From: Siphonodentalium dalli | Lineage: Eukaryota > Mollusca > Scaphopoda > Gadilida > Siphonodentaliidae | Length of the DNA: 64,000 nt | Direction: 5' to 3' | Assembly (NCBI GenBank): GCA_032622095.1 | Contig: CP136066.1 | Location: 199,352,978-199,416,977, forward strand | In this document: positions 44,801-56,535 of the stretch, one piece after another | How the letters are laid out: every line of letters starts with the position of its first letter | Position numbering within the stretch: position 1 is the stretch's first letter | The notes under the pieces: model-generated | What the model saw: only the letters and a program-made list of their open reading frames with translations | Database searches by the model: none | What the model was told of the DNA's origin: nothing | Program-made: the position numbers and the translations under genes

Positions 44801-46766
44801 TCCGGGTACGCCAGTGCATTAGGTGAGTATGTGAATTGATGAACCATATATTGAGAAGTGGCTGTTTGGGAAGATCACCTGGTGTACACGTTGGTATCCC
44901 AGTTAGGTCACCAAAGCTGACAATACGCAGATAGATATGTCCTTCTGAAAGCTAGTATACGCATCGACCGAATACCTTTGTAGTGTATCGCACAAGATGA
45001 CGCCTATACCCCATATGTAGCATCTGCATTATTCCATAAGCTATACCACGAATGAAGCTCGCTAAGAATTCCAAGCTTTCGAAACAAACATGAGAGCTGG
45101 ACACCAGCATATGTATTGTTTGAAACATTCCGATTAGTGGGACCCTTCTACAATGTGTAGTAAACTGTTGTTGTGGGCGAGATAGATTAATCTGACGAAG
45201 AGACAGAAACGGGTCTAGCTAATGCTGAATGTGGAAATTCAGAATAAGCTCAGGTACTGTTGTTTTGATTTTCGGAAATCATAATATGCCTATTCGGCGC
45301 ACCTATATACGGTTACGGCCAGTATGAGCTCTTAGTGGAGAATGGATTTTGAAATGCCACATCGCGATTGTGGGTTTTCATCCTTCCAAAAGGCTACGAC
45401 TTACGTTGGAACTAATAGATAGCTTATATTAAGTACCGTTTCGTCTATACAAATCGATATTAAAAAGTTGAAATTAGTATGTGATAATATCGGCTTCTTT
45501 TCAATTTATGGCCGCCAGTTTGGCCGTCATATTGACTGTGAGTATCACTTGCCAAACCCTAATAAATAAATCATACATATCAACATGTAATGGTGGGTAG
45601 AAATCGCGAAACAATAACGCCCATCCTAAGAAAGTAAAGGAATGTAGGCGTTTTTAAAATTTCGGTCGCCAATTTGGCCGCCATCTACGATTTGGAAAAC
45701 CATTTCTTGCATGAGATGTAAGGTAATAACTTCACCTCGGTATTTCCAACTCAACTGTAAGCATGGATGGAGTTGTCTCGACAATAATGCCCAATGATGT
45801 GAATATGAGGGAATTTCGGTGATTTTTCAAAATCTCTCCGCCATTGTGGGCGCCATTTTGGATTTGGGGGACTTTTATTTGAATATGGTACAAGGAAAGT
45901 TCTTCGCCTAAATGTTCCCAACTTACAATAGTAAGCAGGTGTGGAGTTGCCATGACAATAATGCTCACTGGTGTTAAAATCAGCGAATTTCGGCGATTTT
46001 TCTATTTCTGGTGGCCATTTTGGCCGCCATCTTGGATTTGGGTAAATATTCCTCAACTCAAGTATAAGATGAACACTAGCGGTAAGCATGGATGGAGTTG
46101 TCTCGACAATAATGCCCAATGTTAGGATTCCTCTTATACCTGAGTATCTCCTGCACATATATATGGATGTTTGTTGTTATAATAGCAATAGCATTCATTG
46201 ATTCGAAACATTCCATCGCGTTATTAACGTATATTCGGCTTTTACCTATTATACAGGCATTTGGGAAAACGTGATATCGGACAAAAATATCCCGCAGTGA
46301 ATGTATATTATGGTCCCCATGTGTTCGCCAATGGCTCCTCTATACGATAAATGTATAACATGACGCAAAGATGCCAACATTTTCCCACAGAGACAAACGA
46401 AAGGTTGTAACATGTCAGAAAACTAGCATATTTTCACATTTCGGCGGCCATCTTGGCCGCCATATTGGATGCTGGTGTCCGATTTTTGGCTAATTTGTAA
46501 GGGTTGTATATTATTACAACGAATCGAGCAGAAAACAAGACCGCATGTGCTATCATCTTTACTATAATGGCAATCGAAGAGACCTGGTGCATATAAACAA
46601 AAATGGCCGCCATTATGGACGCCATCTTGTCTGGAGTCTCTGCGACCACTTTTTGTTCTTGTTAACAAGTGAAAAATATTAGAGGAGACATTAAGACAAA
46701 AATTAGTGGGGTGAAGTTGAGTCCTGTGGGTGGGGGTGCAGAGGTCGACCAATATCTCCTGGACTA
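41808..46766. mobile_element. giant imperfect inverted repeat (~2-kb arms)
   Basis: The left arm (41808 to about 43815) matches the reverse complement of the right arm (about 44575 to 46766) throughout, with many substitutions and indels. Matching pairs include TCCAGGATATATTGGTCGAC/46745, GACTCCAGACAAGATGGCGT/46620, ACTCCACCCATGCTTACAG/45765, GCGCCGAATAG/45295, CACTTCTCAATA/44855 and CGGTGCTAGTTTGTGG/44630. The spacer is about 760 bp. Neither arms nor spacer encode a recognisable protein. It could be an old fold-back transposon or an inverted segmental duplication. No target-site duplication is visible at the edges. Confidence 0.85.
41930..43000 (+). repeat. tandem-like units with CCAAGATGGCGGCC motif
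   Basis: Within the left arm, units of about 160-300 bp each carry CCAAGATGGCGGCCAAAATG or a close variant followed by ACTCC(A/C)..TTGAGTTG.GGAA (about 41935, 42108, 42466, 42615, 42785, 42950). The right arm mirrors them. AAGATGGCGGC matches the consensus of the transcription factor YY1; whether it is bound here is unknown. Confidence 0.7.
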
Positions 46767-47164
46767 TTGGTGAACGGCCAACAGCATCATTCTCTTGACA
46801 CACTGCGGGCCAATTTATCGCCGTGTTTCAAATCTCACCTACCAAGTTGCAAATATTGACATAGTGACATATTAAGATATCGTATGTCCACGGGACACAT
46901 CTAATAAGATGCTACGTATCACATTACTCATATGTACACATTTTCAACTCCAACAATCCAACAGTTTGGTTGCCTTTAGATACTATACTGTATATATGCA
47001 ATAATTATCTGTGCTCTTTTAAGACATCTGACATGAACTTGACCTATCTAATAACGCTCCCCGAGTATAAACAACCTTTCAGCTTCAGTGATCCAGCCGT
47101 GTGGTTGCCTATACGCGGACAAACAAACATAAAAATAAACAAACAAACACAATTATTAGTTTCG
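46767..47164. other. no feature seen
   Basis: Unique flank of the giant inverted repeat. Confidence 0.3.
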
Positions 47165-47290
47165 CCTCATTATGAATCGATAATGTCATTAAACTGTTCT
47201 CATTTTCAGCACATTATCGAATCAAATGAGGCGATTCTAAGCAGATTATCTACCAAAAACAAGTTCTTTTATAAGCAGATAATGTGCTGG
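47165..47290. repeat. hairpin repeat, copy 1
   Basis: CGCCTCATTATGAATCGATAATGT pairs with ACATTATCGAATCAAATGAGGCG across a 25-bp loop. A diverged inverted copy lies at 52670-52790 (TATAATCTGCCTAGAATTGC, ATGTGCTGAAAATGAGA, TGATAATGAGGCGAATC). The frames over these places are by-products. Confidence 0.7.
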
Positions 47291-48235
47291 TTTTTGGGAG
47301 AACAGGAAAGATAACACAGAAAAGCAATGGTAATTTCGGTTTAACATCTACTCGTGTTGGTAAACTGCGAGACCCAGGTGAAATATAAACAGTTTCAATA
47401 TTGTTATCACCGTTTGGGCGAAATGATCACGTGATACCATTTCAGAGAAGGCAGATGCAAACCCCGACCTGGGCGGACTGGACACAAGTCTGGCTTAATT
47501 ATTTTCGTGCCTAAAAGACGCCGACAAAATACATGAATAACGAAACGGTAGTTTTTTTTATAATGTGGCAACATAATTATCCTCGTACAAATATTGGACC
47601 TAAATATTTATATCATGCCATGAATCTCTTGTGTAAAAATATTGTATTCCAATCAAAAACATATATAAACATTTGACATACATTTTACAGGAGTAATAAA
47701 GTAAATATTCTCTATTGATTGGAAAGGGGATTAAACAACAAGCCCAAGGGCTTTTGTTAAGTTTGCTCTTGAATCTCTACTCTTCGCTACGCACATAATG
47801 AGGACATATTCCACCAGTAGAAAACCTTGGAACAGTTAAAAAAAAAAATGTATAGGGAACCTTATAAAGTCGAACAAATAACGCGGACCCTGGACCGATT
47901 TCAACCAGATTTGGTGTGGTATTCAGCTTATACTCGATCAATGTTTCCGTTAATGTACTTCAGACAACAAATGTCCACTACAATAGGATCGCCGACAGTT
48001 AAGCCAGGGTGAATGTATTTATAGTAGTTCAACTTTGAATAGTAGTTTTTAAAGAAATCGTAGGGTAGCGCACGGTAGATCGTGCCATGAAGCTCTACTC
48101 TGGCTAACGCCCGTAGAGATCATATTCCACCCAGTACAAATCCTTGGGACATTCTGAAGTTTTGGTAGGGAATATTGAGGATATAGAGAAACTAAACTAA
48201 TAAAGAAATAGAATCTATCTGAAGAAGTTTCTAAG
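47291..48235. other. short dispersed repeats only
   Basis: CATATTCCACC.AGTA.AAA/CCTTGG phrases at 47806-47832 and 48119-48150 are paralogous. No gene. Confidence 0.4.
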
Positions 48236-48338
48236 CAGAATGAGGTCCCCAGGGAGTGCATTTAGTGATGCAGCCCGTTATGCGGGATAGCGTCACTAAA
48301 TTCGCCCCATGGGGACTTCATTCTACAAATGACAGGCA
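48236..48338. repeat. palindromic element P1, copy 1
   Basis: GCAGAATGAGGTCCCCAGGG...CCATGGGGACTTCATTCTAC: both arms pair over the whole ~95 bp, with GCATTTAGTGATGC and GCGTCACTAAATTC inside. Flanked on the right by AAATGACAGGCAT, the flank shared by the other copies. Confidence 0.8.
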
Positions 48339-49234
48339 TACTAAACTCAGGCTTGCCCGTCACTATTGTTTTTGGTGTTGTGTGCTTGGCCGTGTTCACA
48401 TACTAATAAATTAAACGGGCATTTCGACTCAGAAGCTAGATTTTGTCATAAAACTGTTGATAAAATACAAATTGAAACATTATAAGACATGAGCTTAGTA
48501 CGGCACATAGACAGCAATCTGAAAAACTGAATATGATCTTATGCAAACATTTTGGCATCATTTTACCTCATTGGGAGTAATTTCCAAAAATGTCTAAATT
48601 CTACTTTTGCATAAAATAAAATCTTATTTTGTGGGCGTACGTTCTACATCGTTTTAAAAATGCCATTGAACCGCTCCAGGATCCAGCTTCCACTTCAAAA
48701 TTCATGTCATTAGAACGAGAACAGATTTGTCTGCGAGAACTTGGGACCTTGATCATCATCAGCCTCGAATCTTCTTTAATATGCATAAGCAGACATCTTC
48801 CTCTTTCTTTTTTACACCCATACATTTATGTACTACCTTCATTATGATGGGAAATTATATGAAGGATAAGCCAATATTTCTTTCACTATACTTATGTTGA
48901 CAAACGGAAAGGCCTTATGTTCCGTCAGTCAGTGCTCCATTCTGACTTGTTATTGTCATTCCAGATAGTTAGGTGTAATTTTCGTTGAGCCGGACAGATA
49001 TTAATTGTGAGACAACGTATCTGTATACATATTGGTCAACCTGTAACACTATTGTTTTGGTGTGGATGTGTTTGGCCGTATTCACACACTTATACATCAG
49101 CCGGTCATGGTTTGTATGCCTTTCAATATAAACGCTAGAATGTACCAGAAAATGAACACAAAATAGCTTATAAAATTCATCCTAACCAAAGCTAACTGCG
49201 TGAGAAATCAAAAATCTATGTAGTTCCACATGTA
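48339..49234. repeat. ~120-bp dispersed duplicate pair, otherwise unique
   Basis: CACTATTGTTTTTGGTGTTG..GGCCGT(G/A)TTCACA at 48362-48400 recurs at 49047-49090. The sequence between shows no gene. Confidence 0.5.
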
Positions 49235-49835
49235 GTGATTCTGCCGATCTTGCCAGGGGGGGGGGGGGGGGGGGGGGGGTCGGAAAAAAAATTCAGGCAC
49301 GTATGGCATTTTTTCCCTTTCGATCATTTTTTGTACCCACCCACCCCCACCGCCAAATTTTTTTCCGTTTTCGGCAGTTTTTTCCGACCATTTTTTGACA
49401 CCCACCCCCCTTTTAACACTAAAACAGAGATTTGCGGGGGGAAATTCACTGTAAACAGCTGTATATGAATTTCTGTGCATACTATTTATCATGGATGTTA
49501 ACATGGACATGTAAATAGGAATGAGTAATTTTGAGGTCATTCGGCCAAAAAAACATGGCTGCCAGCGGCCATCTTGGATTTCAAAATTTGCAACAAAATA
49601 CAACACGATAACTGCCTGCAGTCAGTTTACCAGTTAGAATTACATTATTTCTCTCATTCAAACTGATTCAAAGTGGTTTTGAAGCCCAACTCATTGCCAA
49701 AACACTAAAAACAAGCAGGAATTATTTTTTTTAGTTGCGGAAAAAATTGCTTGTTGGTGGCTTTGACCACCCACCCACCCCGGCATACGTGCCGGAAGAA
49801 TTTTTTTCACCCCCCCCCCCTGATCTTGCCTGTAA
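49235..49835. repeat. ~600-bp unit with G/C-run inverted ends
   Basis: The left end GATCTTGCCAGGGGG... with GGCACGTATG is mirrored by CATACGTGCC ... CCCCCTGATCTTGCC on the right. Each end has a long homopolymer (23 G at about 49257; 11 C at about 49810) and an A/T run. Inside is a GCGGCCATCTTGGATTTC phrase related to the R1/ATGGCGGC repeats. Probably a non-autonomous element. The 132-codon minus frame is low-complexity. Confidence 0.6.
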
Positions 49836-50780
49836 ATGATATGCAATTATATCTTAAGAATCAATAATACAGGTATTTTTTTAAAGGCAAATATTACAAG
49901 CACCGTTACATGTGGAACTAAATAAATTTTATACCTCATGTCGTTAGTTTTTTTGGTAAAGATTCATTTATACGCATGTTGCCGTTAAAATTCTGGCGCC
50001 ATATATATTTTAGGACGAAATATTAATGCCCGCAAAGCATACCAGGCAAATACCAATTCAAATACAAATCATTCAGACGATCCGTATAACAGAACGATAA
50101 AACACAGTCCACATTTAATATATTCAATTTTCTGATATATTGCATTCTGGAATTAAACGTTTGATGAGCACAATTTAGATATTGTGACAAACATTACACG
50201 AAGATTTATGTATTTTCACCAAGTGAAAACAATGAGACTACATGTTGACGCTTTGGTGTCTCAGTCAAGGTTCGCATATGATCCGTCGTTTTCGTCAGAT
50301 AAAGACTGGAATTGTTTGGAATCGAACCAAGCAATCCACTCATGACGTCACTGACTGATTGACGTATCAGATTGTATCAGCCAATCAAATGTAACAAGGT
50401 AAAATTACAACGGATGATTTCTTGTCCACGTCTGCATATAGTCTACATAATTATACATGTAGTCAGCATCGTTATCGATTACCGAGAAACATAGCAGAAA
50501 TAGTTCTGCTAATACAGACACTGACTGACGCCAGCAATCCATATTATACACAAGATTCCTCCGCAGCATGGCTCTTTATGATAGTGGGATCTAGTCTAAT
50601 CTGCCGGAGAGAGCTGTATTCCCAAACAATCTGTAATGAGGAAACGAGGAGTGTATCCCATACAATTATTCACAATAAAGAACGTATGGCATTACTGTTT
50701 CTGTGGAACTTGGAATTAGTTATGATTTGAATTTTATCTTATTTAACCCTTTCTTTACTAAATATTCCTTGACAAGTTGT
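49836..50780. other. no feature seen
   Basis: The 102-codon plus frame (50422-50730) has no recognisable family and no splice support. Confidence 0.35.
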
Positions 50781-50971
50781 ACAGTAATGCCCTAAGTAAT
50801 CGACTCTTTAACCGCAGCATAATTATGGGTAACTTTTCAGGATTTAGTCGGAAATATGGCTTGTTGCCATTCATCGGAAAGCTCTCCCCGAGCCATATGT
50901 CCGTCCAAATCCTGAAAAGTTACCCATACTTCTGCTGTGGTTAAAGAGTCGATTACTTAGGGCATTACTGT
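50781..50971. mobile_element. MITE, 191 bp, TIR ACAGTAATGCCCTAAG
   Basis: The two ends are inverted copies for about 65 bp each (ACAGTAATGCCCTAAGTAAT, CGACTCTTTAACC, GGGTAACTTTTCAGGATTT and complements) around a 60-bp centre. No coding. A target-site duplication is not clear from the flanks. Confidence 0.85.
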
Positions 50972-51096
50972 CGTAGGAAAATGTTCCGATAGTAAACAAA
51001 CGAATATCGAGCCTACAATTAATAGGAGTCATTCTGCACTTGTATCAAGCCTAATTTCTCATAGCTCAAGCAAGCAAATAGTGTGCCTGTCATTTG

Positions 51097-51192
51097 CAGA
51101 ATGAGGTCCCCAGAGGATGAATTTAGTGATGCTATCCTGCAAATGGGCTAGCTTCACCAAACTCACCATCTGGTGACATCATTCTGCTTAGG
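51097..51192. repeat. palindromic element P1, copy 2
   Basis: GCAGAATGAGGTCCCCAGAG at the left and CTGGTGACATCATTCTGC at the right, with GAATTTAGTGATGC / GCTTCACCAAACTC inside. The left flank GTGTGCCTGTCATTT is shared with copy 3. Confidence 0.85.
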
Positions 51193-52114
51193 CTTCAATT
51201 GCTATGGGAAACCTCGGAACAGATTGACGCTATAGTCCATACGTAGTTAGCGTCCGACTACATGTACTTTACCCATTTATAAATTCGCGCAGTAACATGT
51301 TTTCACACATCGATGGATGTGCGATCTTAAACTGAACGACAAATACTACAACTTCCAATTCGACCGAATATAAAGGAATAAGAGGGTTATGGTAATGAGT
51401 AATATATCCCGGAAGATACATACGCTTTAGACATATGGGATCAAAGGCGCCTCTCCCATAACATTCCGCTGGTCGCGTGACTCATTTGTACCAATTTTCG
51501 TACATATCTTAAATTAAATTGGATTAAATTGGTTGAAACTATGCTGCGTCTCCACGAATGTGGGTGTGTGTTGTCAATTTGGATATAATATTTGTAAAAA
51601 TAACTACTCTGAGCAAGTTTATCCTCCATTTCTATGTGATCACCCTACCGGGGTGTTTCACATCACTTTAATATCTTGATGTCCTATAGCGTCTGTAATA
51701 TCTACACATCGATTAACACAAATAAATTTATTTAAATTGGTTGAAATTACGATGTGTCTCCACGCCAGGACATTGTGAATGGTTTAACGACATTCGACGT
51801 ACATACGGTTTTTGTATATATAAAGGTTATTTTTGTTTAGCTATGTTTTGTGTACACCTACATAGGTTATTAGTGATGACAGACAGTTCGCTTGAAATTA
51901 TTATTTACTGAAGATGTATTATACAAACTAACCAAAGTTACTATATCGAATTATATTAATATACATGTACAATCAACAGGGGTGTCAATAATCACTTTAA
52001 CTCGTGGAGCGAAACATACACAAATAGTGTAAATCATTGACAAGTGCGTGGCAATAGGAAAGTTGGGGGGGGGGTCACATTCCCTTTTTGCTAAAATAAA
52101 ACTTCATCATTTAG
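51193..52114. other. no feature seen
   Basis: Short direct repeat AAATTGG(A/T)T..TGGTTGAAA around 51512 and 51732, with GTGTCTCCACG nearby (51547, 51753). No gene. Confidence 0.35.
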
Positions 52115-52281
52115 AAATGTTTTGCCGGACACAATATTAGTTGGATTAGGTCGATTTACCAATGGACAGGGTGTGGTTGTGAAAGGTAAATTTCTCCAAT
52201 CGTTTGCCAGTGAGCCTCTGCTGGCAAATTACACCATTGAGGTGCAACACGAAGCTAGCACTTGTTGGACTTTCGGGACTG
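52115..52281 (+). CDS. orphan candidate exon, function unknown
   Basis: The only plus-strand stretch that looks protein-like. Between an acceptor-like CATCATTTAG and a donor-like ACTG|GTCAGT it reads ILVGLGRFTNGQGVVVKGKF, then LQSFASEPLLANYTIEVQHE and ASTCWTFGTG. Alternating hydrophobic residues suggest beta strands. I do not recognise a family; transthyretin-like and macroglobulin-type folds came to mind but nothing decisive supports them. No partner exon was found on the plus strand. It may be an isolated relic or chance. Confidence 0.3.
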
Positions 52282-53228
52282 GTCAGTCGAATTTGTATCC
52301 AAGTAGGCACTCGCAGTCACGACCCCCTCGCCACATCACCGCAAGTATAAGGCGATGGTCCACACACGACATGTAGTTCTTGTTAGTAAATTCACACAAT
52401 TTCATCACATAATATAATATATATCCCCATCTCCCCAAATTCAGATGTGGTACAATTTCAGATAAAAGATAGGTTGATTTTGAATTATTGTTTAAAATAT
52501 AATTTAGTGTGATATTTGTTTTTAAGACCAAAAGTGGAATATGTTCCTACGTCTCGACTTTTTGGACTGAAATTGGCATTAGATTACAGATGTTCAACGT
52601 CAACAGTTAGATGTTTCCAGCCTATCCTCTCGAAAACCCGCACATTATTTACTTATAATACAACTATTATTATGTACGTATATAATCTGCCTAGAATTGC
52701 CTCCTTTTGATTCGATTATGTGCTGAAAATGAGAGCATTCTAGTCACATTATCAACTGATAATGAGGCGAATCAAAGTCATTTACGTGCGGACAATGACA
52801 CAAATAAGCCAACTCACGACTTTTCACAAAGTGTTTTCATTGTGGCCCGCGCCATAAAACAAAATAACGGATATGATCCATTATCTGCTTATTTCAGAAT
52901 CAAATAATCACATTATGGACCTAGTTCACACTATAGATCGAATATGTGCGTATTTGCGCAAGGATATGTCGAATTATCAGTTGAATAATATCCAACCAAG
53001 AGGTGGTGAAATGGAATTTCGCCGAACCTTGGAAATTTCTGTATGGCTTGTTCCAACAAGGAGTGCGGTCGGAAATTACAAGCTTGACAGGCCAACGAGC
53101 AACGTCCATTTAAACTGCTCAAACCAGAGACTACACATGCTGATTCAATGTGCACCACGACGGAGGCCACCGAGTAACGTCCCTTACACTACTCAACCCA
53201 GAGACCACACATGCTTCAATGTTGAACC
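52282..53228. other. short repeats, no gene
   Basis: Includes the second hairpin-repeat copy (52670-52790) and a ~70-bp direct duplication at 53095-53225 (CCAACGAGCAACGTCC... / CCACCGAGTAACGTCC...). The 130-codon plus frame spans that duplication and has no family. Confidence 0.45.
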
Positions 53229-53488
53229 AATAACCATTCCAAGACTGGAGATTCCTGAAATTTAGCGAAATCCCTGCGGCAATGTATACTTATATATATT
53301 GGAGTGTCCCATAAGAAGCCTTTCATATATAAGAGAATACATTGTCCTAACAATGTTTACCTTGACCTTGTAAGCCAGTCCATGCTCTCATATGCGAGGC
53401 TCCCTATGGGAGATTCGCATATATAAGAATTCACTGGCACGTGATCTATAATGCTGGACCAGCGCAGCTTCAGTCATTAAAGGGTTAA
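53229..53488 (-). mobile_element. TTAA-ended MITE, diverged copy
   Basis: Reverse-orientation relative of 63031-63250: CATTCCAAGACTGGAG, TTCCTGAAATTT.GCG, TATAAGAGAATA, CTTGACCTTGTAAGCCAGT and the end AAAGGGTTAA. One end is degenerate. Confidence 0.65.
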
Positions 53489-53789
53489 AGAGCAGCCACC
53501 CGTAGCTGATCCCCCTTTATGGATCTCCTATATTTCAGTGCAATTCTCAAGGACTTACTTTCTGTGTGGTGTCCTTGATCCGTTAGGAAAGTACTGTAGT
53601 TTCCATGGCTATGACCAATCGTGTGCTATTTCGGGTGAAGATTGTTGCTATACCGTCTGCTTATATCTTCTTCGATCCCATTTAAGTTGATGCCAAACAA
53701 ACGCGATATCTGAAGCGAGAAACTCGACATTCGCAGGTTAGTGGTCGCTGTGATGAATACATTATAAATATGTATAGATATATGTTTGT

Positions 53790-55390
53790 GTACTAAATTA
53801 ATTTTACTAAACGCTCTTCTACTTGAGCGATGTCGGTTTTAAGTTGTTCGTTCGTGCAAACAATATATTTTCTTGAAAATGAATTTGCCCTTGATGTAGT
53901 TATACAATGCCGTCGAACATTATGGAGAATGAAACTCAAAATAATTAGATTCAGAGGAAATAAGGCAGGCAACATATCGTATGTATATGGCTTATAAAAT
54001 GAGCATCTAATTTAAAGATTGTGTTGTATCAACAGAAAAACATCAACGTAATGTTAGATAAGTAAGACTTACGGAATGCTGAAAAAGAAATCTGAAACGT
54101 AACACATATCAAGCAAAATAGAACTGAATGAGCTTTATTGATAACTTTGAGCAATCACTCAGAAATTCAGTTATCATATTCTAATAGAAGACACAAGGTC
54201 GTATAAAATATAACATACTATAACATTTTCCTGTATAACTCATAAAAGGAATTTGTCTGACGTAAACAATAAGCTACTTGCAAATCGACATAAACACGAA
54301 TTTGAGAGAACTTTCAAAAAGAACACTTAGTCATTTGGAAATGAGAAGTCAGTATTATTGTGTCGCTAATTACCTATTGAATTTACTAAATTAAATGCAT
54401 ACCGTACGATATAAAGTTTATAATATATCCTGTGTCTAATGCATTCCGTACAATATAAAGTTTATAATATATCCTGTGTCTGATGCATACCGTACAATAT
54501 AAAGTTTATAATATATCCTGTGTCTGATGCATACCGTACAATATAAAGTTTATAATATATCCTGTGTCTGAAAATGACGTTCATGAATAAGAACACTGCT
54601 CTTGTTTAAGATTTATGTTTTAACCTAATACATAATTATAAGGAAGTAAAATTTAAAAAGTTTTCAATTTACTTGTTAGTGCAAACAATATATTTTCTTG
54701 GAAATTTAACTTGCCCTTGATGTAGTTACACAATGCGGTCGTAACATTATGGAGACAGAAAGTCAACATGATGCGATTATAAAATGAGGGTCTAATATAA
54801 AGATATTTTTTTTCTCAAAAGTAAAAAAACATCGACGTAATGTTAGAGGTACCGGTACTGGTTTGACGGTAAAATTATATACTGCATACTAAGTAAGACT
54901 TACGGAATGCTGAAAAGGAAATCTGAAACGTAACACATATCAAGCAAAATAGAACTGAATGAGCTTTATTGATAACTGTGAGCAATCACAGAAATAGAGT
55001 TCCCATATTGTAATAGAAGACACAAGGTCATATAAGATAGAAAATATTATAGAATTAACGCCAGTTTTCCTATGTCTTTCGATAATTTCTGATATATCGA
55101 TATGTATTCATAAAATTAATTTGTCTGACGTAAACTTTAAGCTACGACTGCAAAAAATAGAAATATTAAAAAAAAGAACACTTAGCCATTGGAAAATGAG
55201 AAGTCAGTATTATTGTTTCGCCAATTGCCTACTGAATTTATTAAACGATGTGCATAGCGTATAATTTATAATTTATTTAATATTCTGTGTCTGAAATTGA
55301 CATACATGTATAATCACACTACTCGTGTTTACGAGCACTAATTTTTAAACTTAATACATAATTATAAGGACTTAAAATAAACATGTGTAC
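53790..55390. repeat. ~850-bp tandem duplication
   Basis: The segment 53845-54640 recurs at 54675-55375. Shared blocks include GTGCAAACAATATATTTTCTTG, TTGCCCTTGATGTAGTTA, AGTAAGACTTACGGAATGC, CAAGCAAAATAGAACTGAAT, GAGCTTTATTGATAACT, AGACACAAGGTC and AATACATAATTATAAGGA. The 44-bp array exists only in the first copy. No coding. Confidence 0.85.
54396..54571 (+). repeat. four 44-bp tandem repeats
   Basis: GCATACCGTACAATATAAAG, TTTATAATATATCCTGTGTC and TGAT, four nearly identical copies. Confidence 0.95.
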
Positions 55391-55517
55391 ACACAAAATA
55401 ATTAAGCTGGCTGAAATAATGCTGAAATAGACGCATACATGTAGTGGTGCACAGGTAAGTTCAAATAATACAATTGTGGTGGCAATCAATATGTGCGGTA
55501 CACAGTGTCGTGCTGAA

Positions 55518-55768
55518 CAAGTCTTGAAATAGTGTGTCTGTCATTTGCAGAATGAGGTCCCCAGATCGTGAATTTAGTGATGCTACCCGCATATCGAGCT
55601 AGCATCACCAAATTCACCCTCTGGGGACCTCATTCTGCTTACACCTCAGCAGAATGAGATACATAGGGTGAATTTGGTGATGCTAGCTCGCTATGCGGGG
55701 TAGCATCACTAAATTCACCCTCTGGGGACCTCATTATGCAAATGGCAGACACCCTATTTCAAGACTTG
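55518..55768. repeat. palindrome of palindromes (element P1, copies 3 and 4)
   Basis: The whole 251 bp is an inverted repeat centred near 55643: CAAGTCTTGAAATAG at the left, CTATTTCAAGACTTG at the right. Each half is itself a palindrome of the P1 family (GCAGAATGAGGTCCCCAG ... CTGGGGACCTCATTCTGC). Four consecutive sequences can therefore pair in alternative ways. See findings. Confidence 0.9.
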
Positions 55769-55928
55769 GTGCTGAAACATAAACATGTATTGTCAACATA
55801 GTGATGATGCATGACGGAATGAGATGATTGATTGATGTAATGTAATATCATTGCAAGTGACGTCATGTCGATTGATACATGACGTATATAAATATATTAC
55901 CGCAGACGACCGCCAGCGAATAGATCAC

Positions 55929-55994
55929 GCTGACGTCAATGATTGTATTAGAAGACTTCGGGGGTGATCCGTCGTCCGTAACCACGATCGGCAC
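55929..55994 (-). CDS. cadherin repeat, last strands exon
   Basis: Exon with acceptor TTTAATTTCCAG reading VPIVVTDDGSPPKSSNTIID in phase 0. The pattern 'V...VTDDGSP..SSNT.I.V' is the conserved end of a cadherin extracellular repeat; the Asp of TDD binds calcium. It follows the exon 57616-57738 (..ADTTLH/VPIVVTDDGSP) in frame. The donor is uncertain: GTGATC after IIDVS gives 66 bp, while GTAATA at 55900 gives 94 bp and adds an atypical tail. The expected 'D.NDN.P' would be on the next exon, which I did not find. Confidence 0.7.
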
Positions 55995-56315
55995 CTGGAA
56001 ATTAAAGAAAACACGTGAGATATTGTCAATTTTTGATTACTTTTTTCAATTGCATTCCCAATGGTTTGATATAAAATAAAGTACCTAAAGTGATCTATTC
56101 GTGTGCCAGTATGACGTCGCTGTGGATACGACATCTGACATCACATATAACAGTACATTGTTGGTGTAATACCACGTGAACGTGCGTTTACTAATTTATT
56201 AACTACCGAAAAGTTTATTTTGTGATATGACAAACATGTTGTTTTGGCGATGTGGCTAACGAATATTTGCCATTTTAATTAATTTCTGAATTTCCGGTCA
56301 ATATTTATGATTTTA

Positions 56316-56535
56316 CTAATATTTATTGTTTAAAGTATAAACCAAGTAACGCCTTTACGCAATGAATGGTGTTATCTTGGCTATATTTAAAGATAAATGT
56401 TACAGTTTAAATTGAATTGCAATGACATTTCCAAGATGGCGCCGAATCAAATTCAAGAAAAGCGAACTTAGAACTACGTAACACATGCGCTGTTGGGCTG
56501 CGCCCAGCTGGTCATCCTTAACAAATAGTTTAACT
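56316..56535 (+). repeat. interspersed repeat R3, copy 1
   Basis: TTGTTTAAAGTATAA, AATGGTGTTAT, AGTTTAAATTGAATTGCAATG, CAAGATGGCGCCGAATCAAA and GGGCTGCGCCCAGCTGGTC. All recur reversed at 63335-63590. Confidence 0.75.
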
